Positions 1 to 8,615 of a DNA stretch of 64,000 nucleotides are shown here, piece by piece (within the stretch, counting starts at the first letter, position 1; every line of letters starts with the position of its first letter). This DNA is from Microbacterium ureisolvens (GTDB lineage Bacteria; Actinomycetota; Actinomycetes; Actinomycetales; Microbacteriaceae), in NCBI RefSeq assembly GCF_019511645.1, contig NZ_JAEUAX010000001.1, positions 805,187 to 869,186 on the forward strand. Direction: 5' to 3'. Under the pieces are notes generated by a model, which ran no database searches, was not told where the DNA came from, and worked only from the letters and a program-made list of their open reading frames with translations. The translations under genes and the position numbers were made by a program.

Positions 1-6
1 TGACAT

Positions 7-1389
7 GTGAGCATTTCATCGAACGACACCCTGCAGGAGCCGTGGATCTACGACGATCCAGAGCGGTTCCTCGCGCCGGGCGACGTGCTCGAGCCGGGCG
101 AGCTGCCACCGCCGTTCGATCTCGCTGACATCGAGGCCAGCGGCGACGCTCACAGCGCCGCGATGAACGAACTCGAGGGCATCAATGCGCGAGCGCGAGT
201 GCTGATCGCCGACGAGTATGCGGGCATCGCGAGTGTGCTGAGGGATGCTGCAGCCTGCCCTGACCCGTGGGTCGGCCCGGATCCGACACTCGATGCTGCC
301 TGGCTCGATCCGCAGGGTCGATCGGTGGCAGCCGTCCGCGCGGAGCGGCGGAACATCGCCGTACGGGCGGCAGCGCTGGAACTCTCCGTGCGACTGGGGA
401 TGTCGGAGAACACGGTGCGCACCCGTGCCACCCAGGCCGACACCCTGCGCGAGCGGTGCCCGAAGATCTGGAACGCGTTCAGGTCCGGACGAGTCAACGA
501 ACGGAACGCGTCGACAGCGGCACAGCAAGCCGCGACCCTTCCCGCCCGCGCAACGGACGCCTGGGCGAAGTTCGACGAACTTCTCACGGGATCCGCGCAG
601 ACGCTCGCGCCAGGGAAGTTCCGTGTGCGGGCGAGGGTCGTGCGCGAACGCGTGCATCCCGAGCACATCGACGAGCGGCACAATCGCGCGAACGAGGAGC
701 GAAACGTCTGGTTCCAGCCCGAGGCCGACGGAATGGCCTCCTTCACCGTGCTGGCGACCGCTGACAAGGTGATCGCCGTGCAACGTTATGCGGACGCGTA
801 TGCGCGGCAGCTTCGGGGGCAGGAAGGCGACGAGCGCACGCTCGCCCAACTTCGCACCGACATCGTGCTGGACCTCATCGCCCGAGGCAGCACCACCGAG
901 ACCGGCACCTGGAGTGCGCGAGCGTCCGTCGCGGTGACGGTGCCGGTCATGACGCTTCTCGAACGCGACGACGAACCTGCCACGCTCGATGGCTACGGTC
1001 CGATCGACACCGAGACCGCTCGCCGGCTTGCGGGTGACGCGCCCAGTTGGGTCCGGATTCTCACCCACCCCGTCACGGGCACCGTTCTCGACGTCGACCG
1101 CACCACGTATCGCGTTCCGAAGGCCCTGCGAAGGTGGCTCGAGGTGCGCGACCAGGTCTGCACCGGCCCCGGATGCATGCGATCCGCTCGGGACTGCGAT
1201 GTCGACCACCGGCTCGACTGGCAGTACGGGGGAAAGACCTCCGACACCAATCTGGGTCCGCTCTGCGAACCACACCACGTACTCAAGACCAAGAGCAAAT
1301 GGGCGCTCTACCGCGATGAGTTCACCGGCGCGAGATGGTGGGTGACACCGACGTCCTTGACCGTGCCGGTGGAACCGCCTCCCTTCTGA
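7..1389 (+). CDS. DUF222 / HNH endonuclease domain protein
   Basis: 460 aa. The N-terminal and central parts resemble DUF222, and the C-terminal part is an HNH nuclease-like domain with CTGPGC, a DVDHRLDW segment and a later CEPHH, giving paired cysteines and the histidines expected to bind metal. Such proteins are numerous in Actinobacteria and are often linked to mobile elements, but their role is mostly unknown. The GTG start at 7 is the first start after an in-frame stop at 1-3, so the gene is complete here; no clear ribosome binding site can be judged because the window begins. Family assignment is firm; actual nuclease activity is inferred from the motif only. Confidence 0.88.
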   Translation: MSISSNDTLQEPWIYDDPERFLAPGDVLEPGELPPPFDLADIEASGDAHSAAMNELEGINARARVLIADEYAGIASVLRDAAACPDPWVGPDPTLDAAWLDPQGRSVAAVRAERRNIAVRAAALELSVRLGMSENTVRTRATQADTLRERCPKIWNAFRSGRVNERNASTAAQQAATLPARATDAWAKFDELLTGSAQTLAPGKFRVRARVVRERVHPEHIDERHNRANEERNVWFQPEADGMASFTVLATADKVIAVQRYADAYARQLRGQEGDERTLAQLRTDIVLDLIARGSTTETGTWSARASVAVTVPVMTLLERDDEPATLDGYGPIDTETARRLAGDAPSWVRILTHPVTGTVLDVDRTTYRVPKALRRWLEVRDQVCTGPGCMRSARDCDVDHRLDWQYGGKTSDTNLGPLCEPHHVLKTKSKWALYRDEFTGARWWVTPTSLTVPVEPPPF

Positions 1390-1465
1390 CCTTTCCTCCG
1401 CTTGCGACCAACACCCGCTGCCGGGACGCAGAGCCGCGCCCCGACGATCTGTGCTTCCCGCTTGT

Positions 1466-2605
1466 TCAGCTCAGGATCGCGAGCGCCTGCTGCGTCGCAA
1501 CGATCACCAGCCACGCCACCAGCACGATCGACACCGCAACGGCAATCCCCGACAGCAGCTTGCTCGTCCGACGCTGCGTCGCGACGATCAGGCCGCCGAT
1601 CGCGAGGAAGAACGCACCCGCCGCGAAGGCCACGCTGGCCAGGCAGACCATTCCCGCGAACGTCTCATTCCAACCGCCCAGCCAGAACACGACGGCCAGC
1701 CCGCCGAGCGCGGCGACCACGATGAGCGCGATCGACGCGCGCGCCGGGATGTTCGCCGGACTCGCCTCTGGAAGCGGCGGCCGCATCTCCCCCACATACG
1801 AACTCGATACCGGCTGATAGACGATCGGCGTCGGCAGCCGATCGTCGCCCGGCGCGGGGCGCCGAGGCGTGATCTGGTCGGGGAAGCTCTCGCCCTTCGC
1901 ATCCCGAGAACCGTTCGTCGCGACCTCGCCAAGCGCCGACGCACGCGGAACCGAAGCGATCGGCGGCGTCGGTGCAGGCGCAGAGGTTTCGGGCTCGGGC
2001 GCCGTCGACGGCTGATCAGCGGATGCCTCGTCCCGCTCCGCCGCGGGCGCAGCCAGTTCGGGCCCGGGCGCAGTCGACGACTGGTCAGCGGATGCCTCGT
2101 CCCGCTTCGCCGCGGGCTCGGCCAGCGAAGACGGAGCCGGCCACACCGCGGCGGCGTGCGCATCCACGGCCGCACCGGCGACTGCCGCGGGCGCCTCGCC
2201 CACGGTGTCCACCTGCGGCGGCTCGAGCGACTCCTCGCCCAGGGATGACGGGGCCGGCCAGACCGCCGGCGCGTGCGGCTCCTCGCCGAGCGAATGCGCT
2301 GGAGTCGCCCTCCCCGCACCGGGAACGGCCGACGGATCCCCAGGCGCCGCACCCGCACCCGCACCCGCACCCGCAGCATCCGACTCTGCTGCCCGCCGCG
2401 CCCGCAGCTGCGCCCGGCTCACCGGCCCGCCCGGCGTCGCGCCGGAACCACCCGCAAGGTCCGTCGCATCCGTGGCGGCAGCATCCGTCGTCACCGGACG
2501 ATAGTCCTCCGTCCAGGCAGCGCCGTTCCACCACCGCAGGCGGTCAGCACTCGAAGCGTCTTCATACCAACCGGGCGGCGGTCCCCCCTGAGACCCGTCC
2601 GTCAT
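1466..2605 (-). CDS. DUF2510 domain membrane protein with low-complexity linker
   Basis: 379 aa from ATG 2605. Residues about 6-35 form a DUF2510 domain (PPGWYED...LRWWNGAAWTE pattern), a short tryptophan-rich module found at the N-terminus of many actinobacterial membrane proteins. A long Ala/Pro/Glu-rich disordered linker with imperfect internal duplications follows, then three hydrophobic segments at the C-terminus. A longer reading with a TTG start at 2638 is possible, but the GGGGAG motif lies just upstream of the paired ATGs at 2608/2605, so 2605 is preferred. It converges with the HNH gene. The function is unknown; a membrane-anchored envelope protein is the most that can be said. Confidence 0.8.
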   Translation of the reverse strand: MTDGSQGGPPPGWYEDASSADRLRWWNGAAWTEDYRPVTTDAAATDATDLAGGSGATPGGPVSRAQLRARRAAESDAAGAGAGAGAAPGDPSAVPGAGRATPAHSLGEEPHAPAVWPAPSSLGEESLEPPQVDTVGEAPAAVAGAAVDAHAAAVWPAPSSLAEPAAKRDEASADQSSTAPGPELAAPAAERDEASADQPSTAPEPETSAPAPTPPIASVPRASALGEVATNGSRDAKGESFPDQITPRRPAPGDDRLPTPIVYQPVSSSYVGEMRPPLPEASPANIPARASIALIVVAALGGLAVVFWLGGWNETFAGMVCLASVAFAAGAFFLAIGGLIVATQRRTSKLLSGIAVAVSIVLVAWLVIVATQQALAILS

Positions 2606-2674
2606 CATGCTCCCCAGCAGAATGATTCCCCAGCGCAAACATACCGGAGCGAAGGAATCCAGAGCACCATGCGC

Positions 2675-2974
2675 TCAGCCGTCGAGCACCTCGATTCTCA
2701 CGGTCACGGGTCCGCCGTCGACCAGGTCCTCGGCATCGCGCACGGCCTTCTTCAGCGGCAGCACATACGAACCCGTGTCTGACGAGGGGAAGATCGAAGT
2801 CGTCCATTCCGTGCTGCCGATGAGCGCACGTACCCGCACGGCGCCGAAGCCGCGGTAGGGGCGCGGGATCTCACGGATCTCCTCGCTCAACTCGGGCGGC
2901 ACCGACGTGAAGAACCAGGCCGAATCCTCGCGCGCATCCCAGCGGAAGACGTCTCCGTCGAACTCGATGATCAC
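2675..2974 (-). CDS. DUF1905 domain protein
   Basis: 99 aa. The whole protein matches the DUF1905 pattern: an FDGDVFRWD start, then WFFTSVP, RGFGAVRVRA and a LPLKKAVRDAE stretch near the C-terminus. DUF1905 proteins are small beta-barrel-like proteins of unknown function, sometimes fused to a YdeI-type domain; here the domain stands alone. It lies 36 bp from the convergently unrelated SRPBCC gene upstream on the same strand and could share its transcript. The ATG start at 2974 is the natural one for the family length. Confidence 0.85.
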   Translation of the reverse strand: MIIEFDGDVFRWDAREDSAWFFTSVPPELSEEIREIPRPYRGFGAVRVRALIGSTEWTTSIFPSSDTGSYVLPLKKAVRDAEDLVDGGPVTVRIEVLDG

Positions 2975-3010
2975 GCCAATGAGGGTAGCGAGCGGGTCCG
3001 ACGCTCGTCC

Positions 3011-3439
3011 CTACAGGTGCTCGCCCGGGGCCCCGCCGTGACGATCCACCAGGCGCTGCAGACAGCTCGACCACCCGTCGATGTGGTTGTCGCGCTCCTC
3101 CGAGGTGGCGAAGCCGGAGTGCCGCACGATGACGCGGGTCGCAGCATCCGCCGCGGACTGCAGCTCGATCTCGACGTCGGTGGTGTGCTCCTCCCCCGCC
3201 CATCGCCACCCGAGCCTCAGCGCACGCGGCGCTTCGAACGTGAGCACCGTGCCCTCGACCGCCATGTCGACGGGCACCGACCGCACCTCCCAGCGACCGA
3301 GCTCTCGCAGCTCGACGACCGCCGTCGTCTCGAAGCGCGGCGGCCAGAACCACTCCGACAGGCGGCCCGCGACCGTGAATTCCCGCCATGTGATATCGAC
3401 GGATGCCGCGACCAGCGCCTCTTCGGTGAGCTCATGCAT
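3011..3439 (-). CDS. SRPBCC / AHSA1-like domain protein
   Basis: 142 aa from ATG 3439. The fold is suggested by the early ITWREFTVAGRLSEWFWPPRFE segment, a middle LTFEAPRALRLGW segment and a C-terminal helix containing DNHIDGWSSCLQRLVD, typical of Aha1/START-like ligand-binding proteins. The ligand is unknown. A longer reading to 3550 would run through the divergent promoter and into the next gene, and a TACGGT -10-like element sits about 7 nt upstream of ATG 3439, which suits a leaderless start. Divergent from the DUF1294 gene. Confidence 0.8.
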   Translation of the reverse strand: MHELTEEALVAASVDITWREFTVAGRLSEWFWPPRFETTAVVELRELGRWEVRSVPVDMAVEGTVLTFEAPRALRLGWRWAGEEHTTDVEIELQSAADAATRVIVRHSGFATSEERDNHIDGWSSCLQRLVDRHGGAPGEHL

Positions 3440-3467
3440 GCTGACACCGTACGCCGACCCTCCCCCA

Positions 3468-3473
3468 TAGGAT
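3468..3473 (+). promoter_or_regulatory. probable -10 element of a leaderless promoter
   Basis: TAGGAT fits the actinobacterial TANNNT -10 pattern and ends 7 nt before ATG 3481, placing the expected transcription start at or next to the A of the start codon. No Shine-Dalgarno sequence is present, which fits leaderless translation. No convincing -35 box is seen. Confidence 0.45.
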
Positions 3474-3480
3474 CGTGCGC

Positions 3481-3912
3481 ATGCCGAACCCGCGACCTCG
3501 CGCTCCCCTCGCCACGCCGGAGCGACCCGGTCGCGACCTCTCGAAGCCACTGCCGGCGGCGCTCAGCTGGATCACGCTGATCGCCTTCTCGGCCTCGTTG
3601 ACCGGCGCGTACTTCGCCCTCGGGCTCGCGTGGTGGGTGCCGGCGCTCTACGGGGCGGCAAGCGTCGTGGCGTTCGCCGCCTACGGCATCGACAAGGTGG
3701 CCGCGCGCCGCCAGGCTAACCGGATCTCAGAGCAGACCCTGCTCGTCCTCGGGCTCGTCGGCGGCTGGCCCGGGGCCCTGGTCGCGCAGCAGGTCTTTCG
3801 CCACAAGACCCGCAAGCGCTCGTTCCGCCGCGCGTTCTGGGGCACCGTCGGGGTCAACATCCTGGCGCTGGCGGCGTACGTCTCCCTCACCGCGCCCGTG
3901 CTGGGGACCTGA
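3481..3912 (+). CDS. DUF1294 membrane protein
   Basis: 143 aa from ATG 3481. Several hydrophobic segments surround the family signature, a YGIDKVAARRQANRISE stretch followed by LGLVGGWPGALVAQQVFRHKTRK. DUF1294 is often fused behind a cold-shock domain; here only a short basic Pro/Arg-rich tail precedes the first membrane segment. A TAGGAT hexamer at 3468-3473 lies 7 nt before the ATG, so a leaderless transcript is likely and the GTG at 3475 is less probable. The molecular function is unknown. Confidence 0.85.
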   Translation: MPNPRPRAPLATPERPGRDLSKPLPAALSWITLIAFSASLTGAYFALGLAWWVPALYGAASVVAFAAYGIDKVAARRQANRISEQTLLVLGLVGGWPGALVAQQVFRHKTRKRSFRRAFWGTVGVNILALAAYVSLTAPVLGT

Positions 3913-3921
3913 GCCCGACCG

Positions 3922-4731
3922 TCAGCGGCCGTACTCGGGCGCCCAGTCGTCGCTGTCGGGCATCCACTCGCCCGAGGCGGACGCAACGCGCGACGGCTCC
4001 GCCCGACGCCACCTGGCACCCTCGGGCCAGCTCGCCGCGAACGTCGACGCGACCCGGAACACCCGGCGCGACAGGCCCGAAAGGGTCTGCACCGGGCGTG
4101 CCGACACGGGCATGCGCAGCTGCGGGTCGTAGCGGACGCCGTCGGACGAGCGCAGCCGGATCGTCAGGTCGAGGTCGTCGTGGATGCGCGCGTTGCCGCG
4201 GTCGACCTGATCGCGCACCCGTTCCCACACCCTCGTTCGCATCGCGAAGTTGGACCCGAACACGAGCGGAATGCCCAGCCACTTCTTGATCCAGTAGTGC
4301 CCGCCGCCGATGTACCAGCGCTCGCCGAGGTAGTTCTGAACGGGCGTGCCGCCGTAGAACTCAGCGCCGCCGGTCAGCACGCCGAGCGTCGGATCCGAGA
4401 CGAAGGCGCGGACGAGGCGCGCGATCCAGTCCGGGTGCGGCCGGGAGTCCGCGTCCAGGCGCGCGATGAGGTCGGCCTGCTCGAGCGCGGCATCGTAGCC
4501 GCGCGCTGCGGCCGGCCAGATGCCGATCGACGGCTCATATGCCACGACGGCGTCATGGGCGCGGGCGACGGCGGCGGAGGCATCCGTGCTGGCGTTGTCG
4601 ACGACGATCACGACGTCGGGCTGATGCGTCTGCGCCGCGAGTGCGGTCAGGCACGCGTCGAGATAACCCGCGTCATTCCGGCACGGAATGACCACGGCGA
4701 CGCGAGGGGCGAGGGGCACAAGCGACACCAT
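3922..4731 (-). CDS. family 2 glycosyltransferase
   Basis: 269 aa. It starts with a GT-A nucleotide-binding fold (VAVVIPCRNDAGYLDACL, then VVIVVDNASTDASAA) and carries the metal/sugar-nucleotide motif IARLDADSRP around residue 95. A GGAEFYGG segment and an IHDDLDLTIRL acceptor-side motif follow. It likely transfers a sugar in the cytoplasm; donor and acceptor cannot be read from sequence. It stands alone, divergent from a GNAT gene. GTG 4728 is an alternative start with slightly better spacing to an upstream GGGAG. Confidence 0.88.
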   Translation of the reverse strand: MVSLVPLAPRVAVVIPCRNDAGYLDACLTALAAQTHQPDVVIVVDNASTDASAAVARAHDAVVAYEPSIGIWPAAARGYDAALEQADLIARLDADSRPHPDWIARLVRAFVSDPTLGVLTGGAEFYGGTPVQNYLGERWYIGGGHYWIKKWLGIPLVFGSNFAMRTRVWERVRDQVDRGNARIHDDLDLTIRLRSSDGVRYDPQLRMPVSARPVQTLSGLSRRVFRVASTFAASWPEGARWRRAEPSRVASASGEWMPDSDDWAPEYGR

Positions 4732-4769
4732 ACTCCCGGCGTGTCGGACGCCGGCGATACCCTGCCGAC

Positions 4770-5357
4770 ATGGACGGACTGCGTTTCGCTCCTGCCAATG
4801 AGGCCTCGTGGGACGATCTGCAGGCCATCCTCACCGGCGCCGCAGGGCGGTGCCAGTGCCAGCGACAGCGCCTGGGCGACCACGACTGGTGGTACATGCC
4901 CGAAGCGGAACGCGCCGCCATCCTCCGCGCCGAGACGCACTGCGACGACCCGCGCGCCACGGAGACGATCGGCATCGTCGCCTACCAGGACGACGAGCCG
5001 GTGGCGTGGTGCGCGGTCGACCGGCGCGGAGTCTACGGACGCGTGCGAGGCTCGCCTGTCCCATGGCAGGGGCGCGACGAAGACCCCGACGACGAGTCGA
5101 TCTGGGCGATCGCGTGCGTCGTCGTGCGCAAAGGCCATCGCGGTCAGGGACTCACGTACCCGCTCATCGCGGCGGCGGCCGAGCACGCCCGTGCGCGCGG
5201 CGCGTCGGCGGTCGAGGGGTATCCGATGCTGACCGGCGGCGGGAAGGTCATCTGGGACGAACTGAGCGTCGGGCCGGTCGGCCCGTTCCTCGCAGCGGGG
5301 TTCAGCGAGGTCACTCATCCGACGAAGCGACGTCTCGTCATGCGGCTCGACTTCTGA
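4770..5357 (+). CDS. GNAT family N-acetyltransferase (CQC type)
   Basis: 195 aa. The acetyl-CoA-binding segment is visible as CVVVRKGHRGQGLTYPLI near residues 115-132, matching the GNAT R/Q-x-x-G-x-G/A loop. An N-terminal GRCQCQRQR segment and a DDESIWAIAC strand are shared with a second GNAT of identical length at 41328-41915, so the two are probably paralogues of one subfamily. GATACC about 9 nt upstream of the ATG suggests a leaderless promoter. The substrate is unknown. Confidence 0.85.
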   Translation: MDGLRFAPANEASWDDLQAILTGAAGRCQCQRQRLGDHDWWYMPEAERAAILRAETHCDDPRATETIGIVAYQDDEPVAWCAVDRRGVYGRVRGSPVPWQGRDEDPDDESIWAIACVVVRKGHRGQGLTYPLIAAAAEHARARGASAVEGYPMLTGGGKVIWDELSVGPVGPFLAAGFSEVTHPTKRRLVMRLDF

Positions 5358-5473
5358 AACGAATCAGCGGGCGTCACCGAAAACTCCCTCTTGAGACCGC
5401 TCCCACGGTTGGTTACAGTCCGGTAAGTAAGCGGCAGTTCCGCCGCTCCCCACCTCAACGGAGAGGACTTTCC

Positions 5474-7396
5474 ATGCCCGCCCCCGTTTCCCCTACCGCA
5501 GTGCCGCGCGCCCGATCAGGCCGACGTGCCCGGGCGGTGCGCATCGGCACCGTGGTGACCAGCACCGCGCTCGTCGCGAGCGCCCTGCTGGCAACGCCCG
5601 CAGTCGCCGCGCCACCGCGTGCCGTCGACCCCTTCAACCCGGACTTCGGCCCCCACGTCACGATCTACTCCCCCGACACCCCGGTCGCCGAGATCCAGGC
5701 GGACCTCGATGCGCTGCATGCCCAGCAGGTCGACGCCGAGATGAGCACCGCCCGGCAGGCGGTCTACTTCCTGCCCGGTCAGTACGGCTCGACGGCTGAT
5801 CCGCTGCAGGTCAAGGTCGGCTACTACACCGAGGTCGCGGGCCTCGGCGCGTCGCCCGAGGACGTCACCGTCCACGGCGCGGTGGAGGTCTACAACCGCT
5901 GCCTGGCCGACGGCGGCACCGGCAACTGCCTCGCGCTCGTGAACTTCTGGCGCACGATCTCGAACCTGTCGATCGACATCGACAAGGCGGGCCAGGACGG
6001 CTGCCGTGCGAGCGCGGAGTTCTGGGCCGTCTCGCAGGCGGTGTCGATGCGACGCCTCGACATCTCGGGCGGCAACCTGTCGCTCATGGACTACTGCACC
6101 GCCGGACCGCAGTACGCCAGCGGAGGGTTCATCGCCGACTCGCGTCTTCCGTACGTCATCAACGGCTCCCAGCAGCAGTGGCTGATCCGCAACAGCGAGG
6201 TCGCCGGCTGGTCGAACGCCGTCTGGAACCAGGTCTTCTCGGGCGTCGTGGGCGCACCGGACGACGCCGGCTTCCCCGACCCGCCGTACACGACGATCGA
6301 CGAGACGCCGCTCAGCCGCGAGAAGCCCTACCTCTACGTCGACGACGAGGGCCGCTACAACGTCCGCGTGCCCGCCGCGCAGCGCGACACGAGCGGGATC
6401 AGCTGGGGCGCGGGTGAGACCGCAGGGCGCAGCATCCCGATCACCGACTTCTACATCGCGACCCCGTCGGACTCGGTGAAGGACATCAACAACGCCCTCG
6501 CGCGCGGCCGGCTCCTCATCCTCACGCCGGGCATCTATGACGTCGCCCAGTCGATCGAGGTGAAGCGCGCGAACACCGTCGTCCTCGGCCTCGGACACGC
6601 GACGCTCACCGCGGTGAACGGCGCGGTGCCGCTCGAGGTGAAGGATGCCGAGGGCATCGTCGTCGCGGGCGTCACGATCGACGCGGGCGAGACCCTCTCG
6701 CCGGTACTGCTGCGCGTGGGCGCAGCGGACAGCGACAAGGTGCTCGACCCGGCCGACCCGATCACACTTAGCGACGTGTACTTCCGCGTCGGCGGCCCGC
6801 ACATCGGCAAGACCACGACCGCGCTCGAGGTCAACGCCGACGACGTGCTCATCGACCACACCTGGGTGTGGCGCGGCGACCACGGCGTCGAGGGCTTCGA
6901 CCCCGCGGACGGCGTCAACGGCGACAACGAGCGCTGGGCGACCAACACCGGCACCAACGGCGTCATCGTGAACGGCGACGACGTGACCGCGACGGGCCTG
7001 TTCGTCGAGCACTTCCAGACGTACAACACGCTCTGGAACGGCGAGAACGGCCGGGTCATCCTGTATCAGAACGAGCTGCCCTACGACCCGCCGACCCAGG
7101 CGGACTGGACCCAGCCCGACGGCACGCTCGGCTACCCCGGCTACAAGGTGGGCGACCACGTGAAGAGCCACGAGCTCGACGGCGCCGGCGTGTACGTGTT
7201 CAACCAGAACAACCCGTCGATCATCACGGCGAACGGGTTCGAGGTGCCTGAGACGCCGGGCGTCAGGCTGCACCACATCATGACGGTGAACCTGTCGGCC
7301 GGCACGGTCCAGCACGTCGTGAACGGCGTCGGCGGCCAGGCCGACAGCACCAACATCGGAACCCCGCAGTTCGTGGTGGACTACCCCACCCCGTAA
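5474..7396 (+). CDS. secreted right-handed beta-helix (pectate-lyase-like) protein
   Basis: 640 aa from ATG 5474, preceded by a GGAGAGGA ribosome binding site. A signal peptide is clear: Arg-rich n-region (to about residue 24), hydrophobic core and an AVA cleavage site near residue 45. The mature part begins with a VDPFNPDFGPHV segment and contains repeated short beta-strand phrases (VVLGLGHATL, IVVAGVTIDAG, VLIDHTWVWRGDHG) typical of parallel beta-helix proteins, which often bind or cleave polysaccharides. Actinobacterial relatives are often labelled coagulation factor 5/8-type or even adenylyl cyclase, which I consider unreliable. A secreted carbohydrate-active role is inference. Confidence 0.75.
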   Translation: MPAPVSPTAVPRARSGRRARAVRIGTVVTSTALVASALLATPAVAAPPRAVDPFNPDFGPHVTIYSPDTPVAEIQADLDALHAQQVDAEMSTARQAVYFLPGQYGSTADPLQVKVGYYTEVAGLGASPEDVTVHGAVEVYNRCLADGGTGNCLALVNFWRTISNLSIDIDKAGQDGCRASAEFWAVSQAVSMRRLDISGGNLSLMDYCTAGPQYASGGFIADSRLPYVINGSQQQWLIRNSEVAGWSNAVWNQVFSGVVGAPDDAGFPDPPYTTIDETPLSREKPYLYVDDEGRYNVRVPAAQRDTSGISWGAGETAGRSIPITDFYIATPSDSVKDINNALARGRLLILTPGIYDVAQSIEVKRANTVVLGLGHATLTAVNGAVPLEVKDAEGIVVAGVTIDAGETLSPVLLRVGAADSDKVLDPADPITLSDVYFRVGGPHIGKTTTALEVNADDVLIDHTWVWRGDHGVEGFDPADGVNGDNERWATNTGTNGVIVNGDDVTATGLFVEHFQTYNTLWNGENGRVILYQNELPYDPPTQADWTQPDGTLGYPGYKVGDHVKSHELDGAGVYVFNQNNPSIITANGFEVPETPGVRLHHIMTVNLSAGTVQHVVNGVGGQADSTNIGTPQFVVDYPTP

Positions 7397-7410
7397 GACC
7401 CCCCGGAAGC

Positions 7411-7450
7411 GGATGCCTCGGCCCGGCGATCGCGCCGGGTCGAGGCATCC
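7411..7450. terminator. strong bidirectional hairpin terminator
   Basis: An 18-bp stem (17 Watson-Crick pairs plus one G-U) with an ATCG loop at 7429-7432 lies between two convergent genes, the beta-helix gene ending at 7396 and the aldo/keto reductase ending at 7470. The outer stem is GGATGCCTCG paired with CGAGGCATCC. No clear U-tract follows, as is common in high-GC actinobacteria. The outermost bases are the hexamer GGATGC/GCATCC that is enriched through the window. Confidence 0.8.
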
Positions 7451-7469
7451 GTGATTCAGAGCAGCGAGC

Positions 7470-8477
7470 TCACCAGAGCGGGTGGATCACCGCGCGGAGG
7501 TCGCGGTCGTAGACGTCGTGCACGGCCCGGTCGAACGCCGCCAGGTCGAAGCCGCCCTTGTCGACGGCATCGTCGAGCAGGGCGGCAGCGGCGGCGTTGG
7601 AGCGGGCCTGCGACACGTTGCGGGCACCGGGGATGACGCTCGTGACACCCGGGCGGGAGGCGATCCAGGCGAGCGTGGCCGCAGGCAGCGATACACCGGC
7701 GGGCAGGGCTTCGGAGAGCTCGTCCGCGGCGCGGATGCCGGTCTCGAAGTCGACGCCCGAGAACGTCTCGCCCCGGTCGAACGCCTCGCCGTGGCGGTTG
7801 TACGTGCGGTGGTCGTCGGCGGCGAACGTCGTCTGCGCGGTGTACTTGCCCGACAGCAGGCCCGACGCGAGAGGCACGCGCGCGAAGATCGCGACACCGG
7901 CCGCCTCGGCGGCCGGCAGAACGTCGTCGAGCGGCTTGAGGCGGAAGGGATTGAAGATGATCTGCACGTTGGTCACGTTCGGGCGGGCGATCGCGGCGAG
8001 TGCCTGCGCCGTCGTCTCGACCGAGACGCCGTAGGCCGCGATCGCCCCGTCGGCGACGAGCGCGTCGAGGGCGTCGTACGTGGCGTCGTCCTCGATGACC
8101 GCGGTCGGCGGGCAGTGCAGCTGCACGAGGTCGAGCGTGTCGACGCCCAGGTTCGCCCGGGACCGCTCGGTCCACGCGCGGAAGTTCTCGGGTGTGTAGT
8201 TCTCGGGTTCCTGCGCGAGGCGCCGCCCCATCTTCGTCGCGACAGTGATGCCGTGGCCGGGCCTGGCGGCGAGGAACCGGCCGATGAGGGACTCGCTCCG
8301 CCCGTCGCCGTAGACATCGGCGGTGTCGAAGAGGGTGACGCCTTCGTCGACGGATGCTGCGAGCACCGCGGTCGCGTCCTCCTCCGTCACCGCGCCCCAG
8401 TCGGCGCCGAGCTGCCAGGTTCCGAGGCCGATCGCCGAGACCGAGCGTCCGGTCCGGCCGAGTGCGCGCTGCTGCAT
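7470..8477 (-). CDS. aldo/keto reductase
   Basis: 335 aa from ATG 8477, with GGAGGA five bases upstream; a start at 8492 would precede this site and is rejected. The AKR barrel is evident: GLGTWQLGADWG, then the catalytic Asp/Tyr segment LFDTADVYGDG, Lys in VATKMGRRL, and His in LVQLHCPP, the usual Asp-Tyr-Lys-His tetrad. A late ATLAWIASRPGVTSVIPGARN segment fits the cofactor-binding end. It probably reduces carbonyl compounds with NADPH; substrate unknown. Divergent from the FUSC gene. Confidence 0.9.
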   Translation of the reverse strand: MQQRALGRTGRSVSAIGLGTWQLGADWGAVTEEDATAVLAASVDEGVTLFDTADVYGDGRSESLIGRFLAARPGHGITVATKMGRRLAQEPENYTPENFRAWTERSRANLGVDTLDLVQLHCPPTAVIEDDATYDALDALVADGAIAAYGVSVETTAQALAAIARPNVTNVQIIFNPFRLKPLDDVLPAAEAAGVAIFARVPLASGLLSGKYTAQTTFAADDHRTYNRHGEAFDRGETFSGVDFETGIRAADELSEALPAGVSLPAATLAWIASRPGVTSVIPGARNVSQARSNAAAAALLDDAVDKGGFDLAAFDRAVHDVYDRDLRAVIHPLW

Positions 8478-8615
8478 GAGGATCCTCCGCATCGAGGGGT
8501 GGGGTCGGGTTCCAGCATCCCACGGATGCCCTAACCCCGACGCGGGTCAGGACGCAAGGCCGATAGAACGGCACGGGGCGACGTCTATGGTGGCTGGCGG
8601 ACCGAGGAGGTGCCG

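Noticed and set aside
5516..7315. A 599-codon open frame on the minus strand under the beta-helix gene
   Set aside because: The plus-strand frame has a signal peptide and a ribosome binding site; the antisense translation has unnatural Val/Arg/Asp bias.
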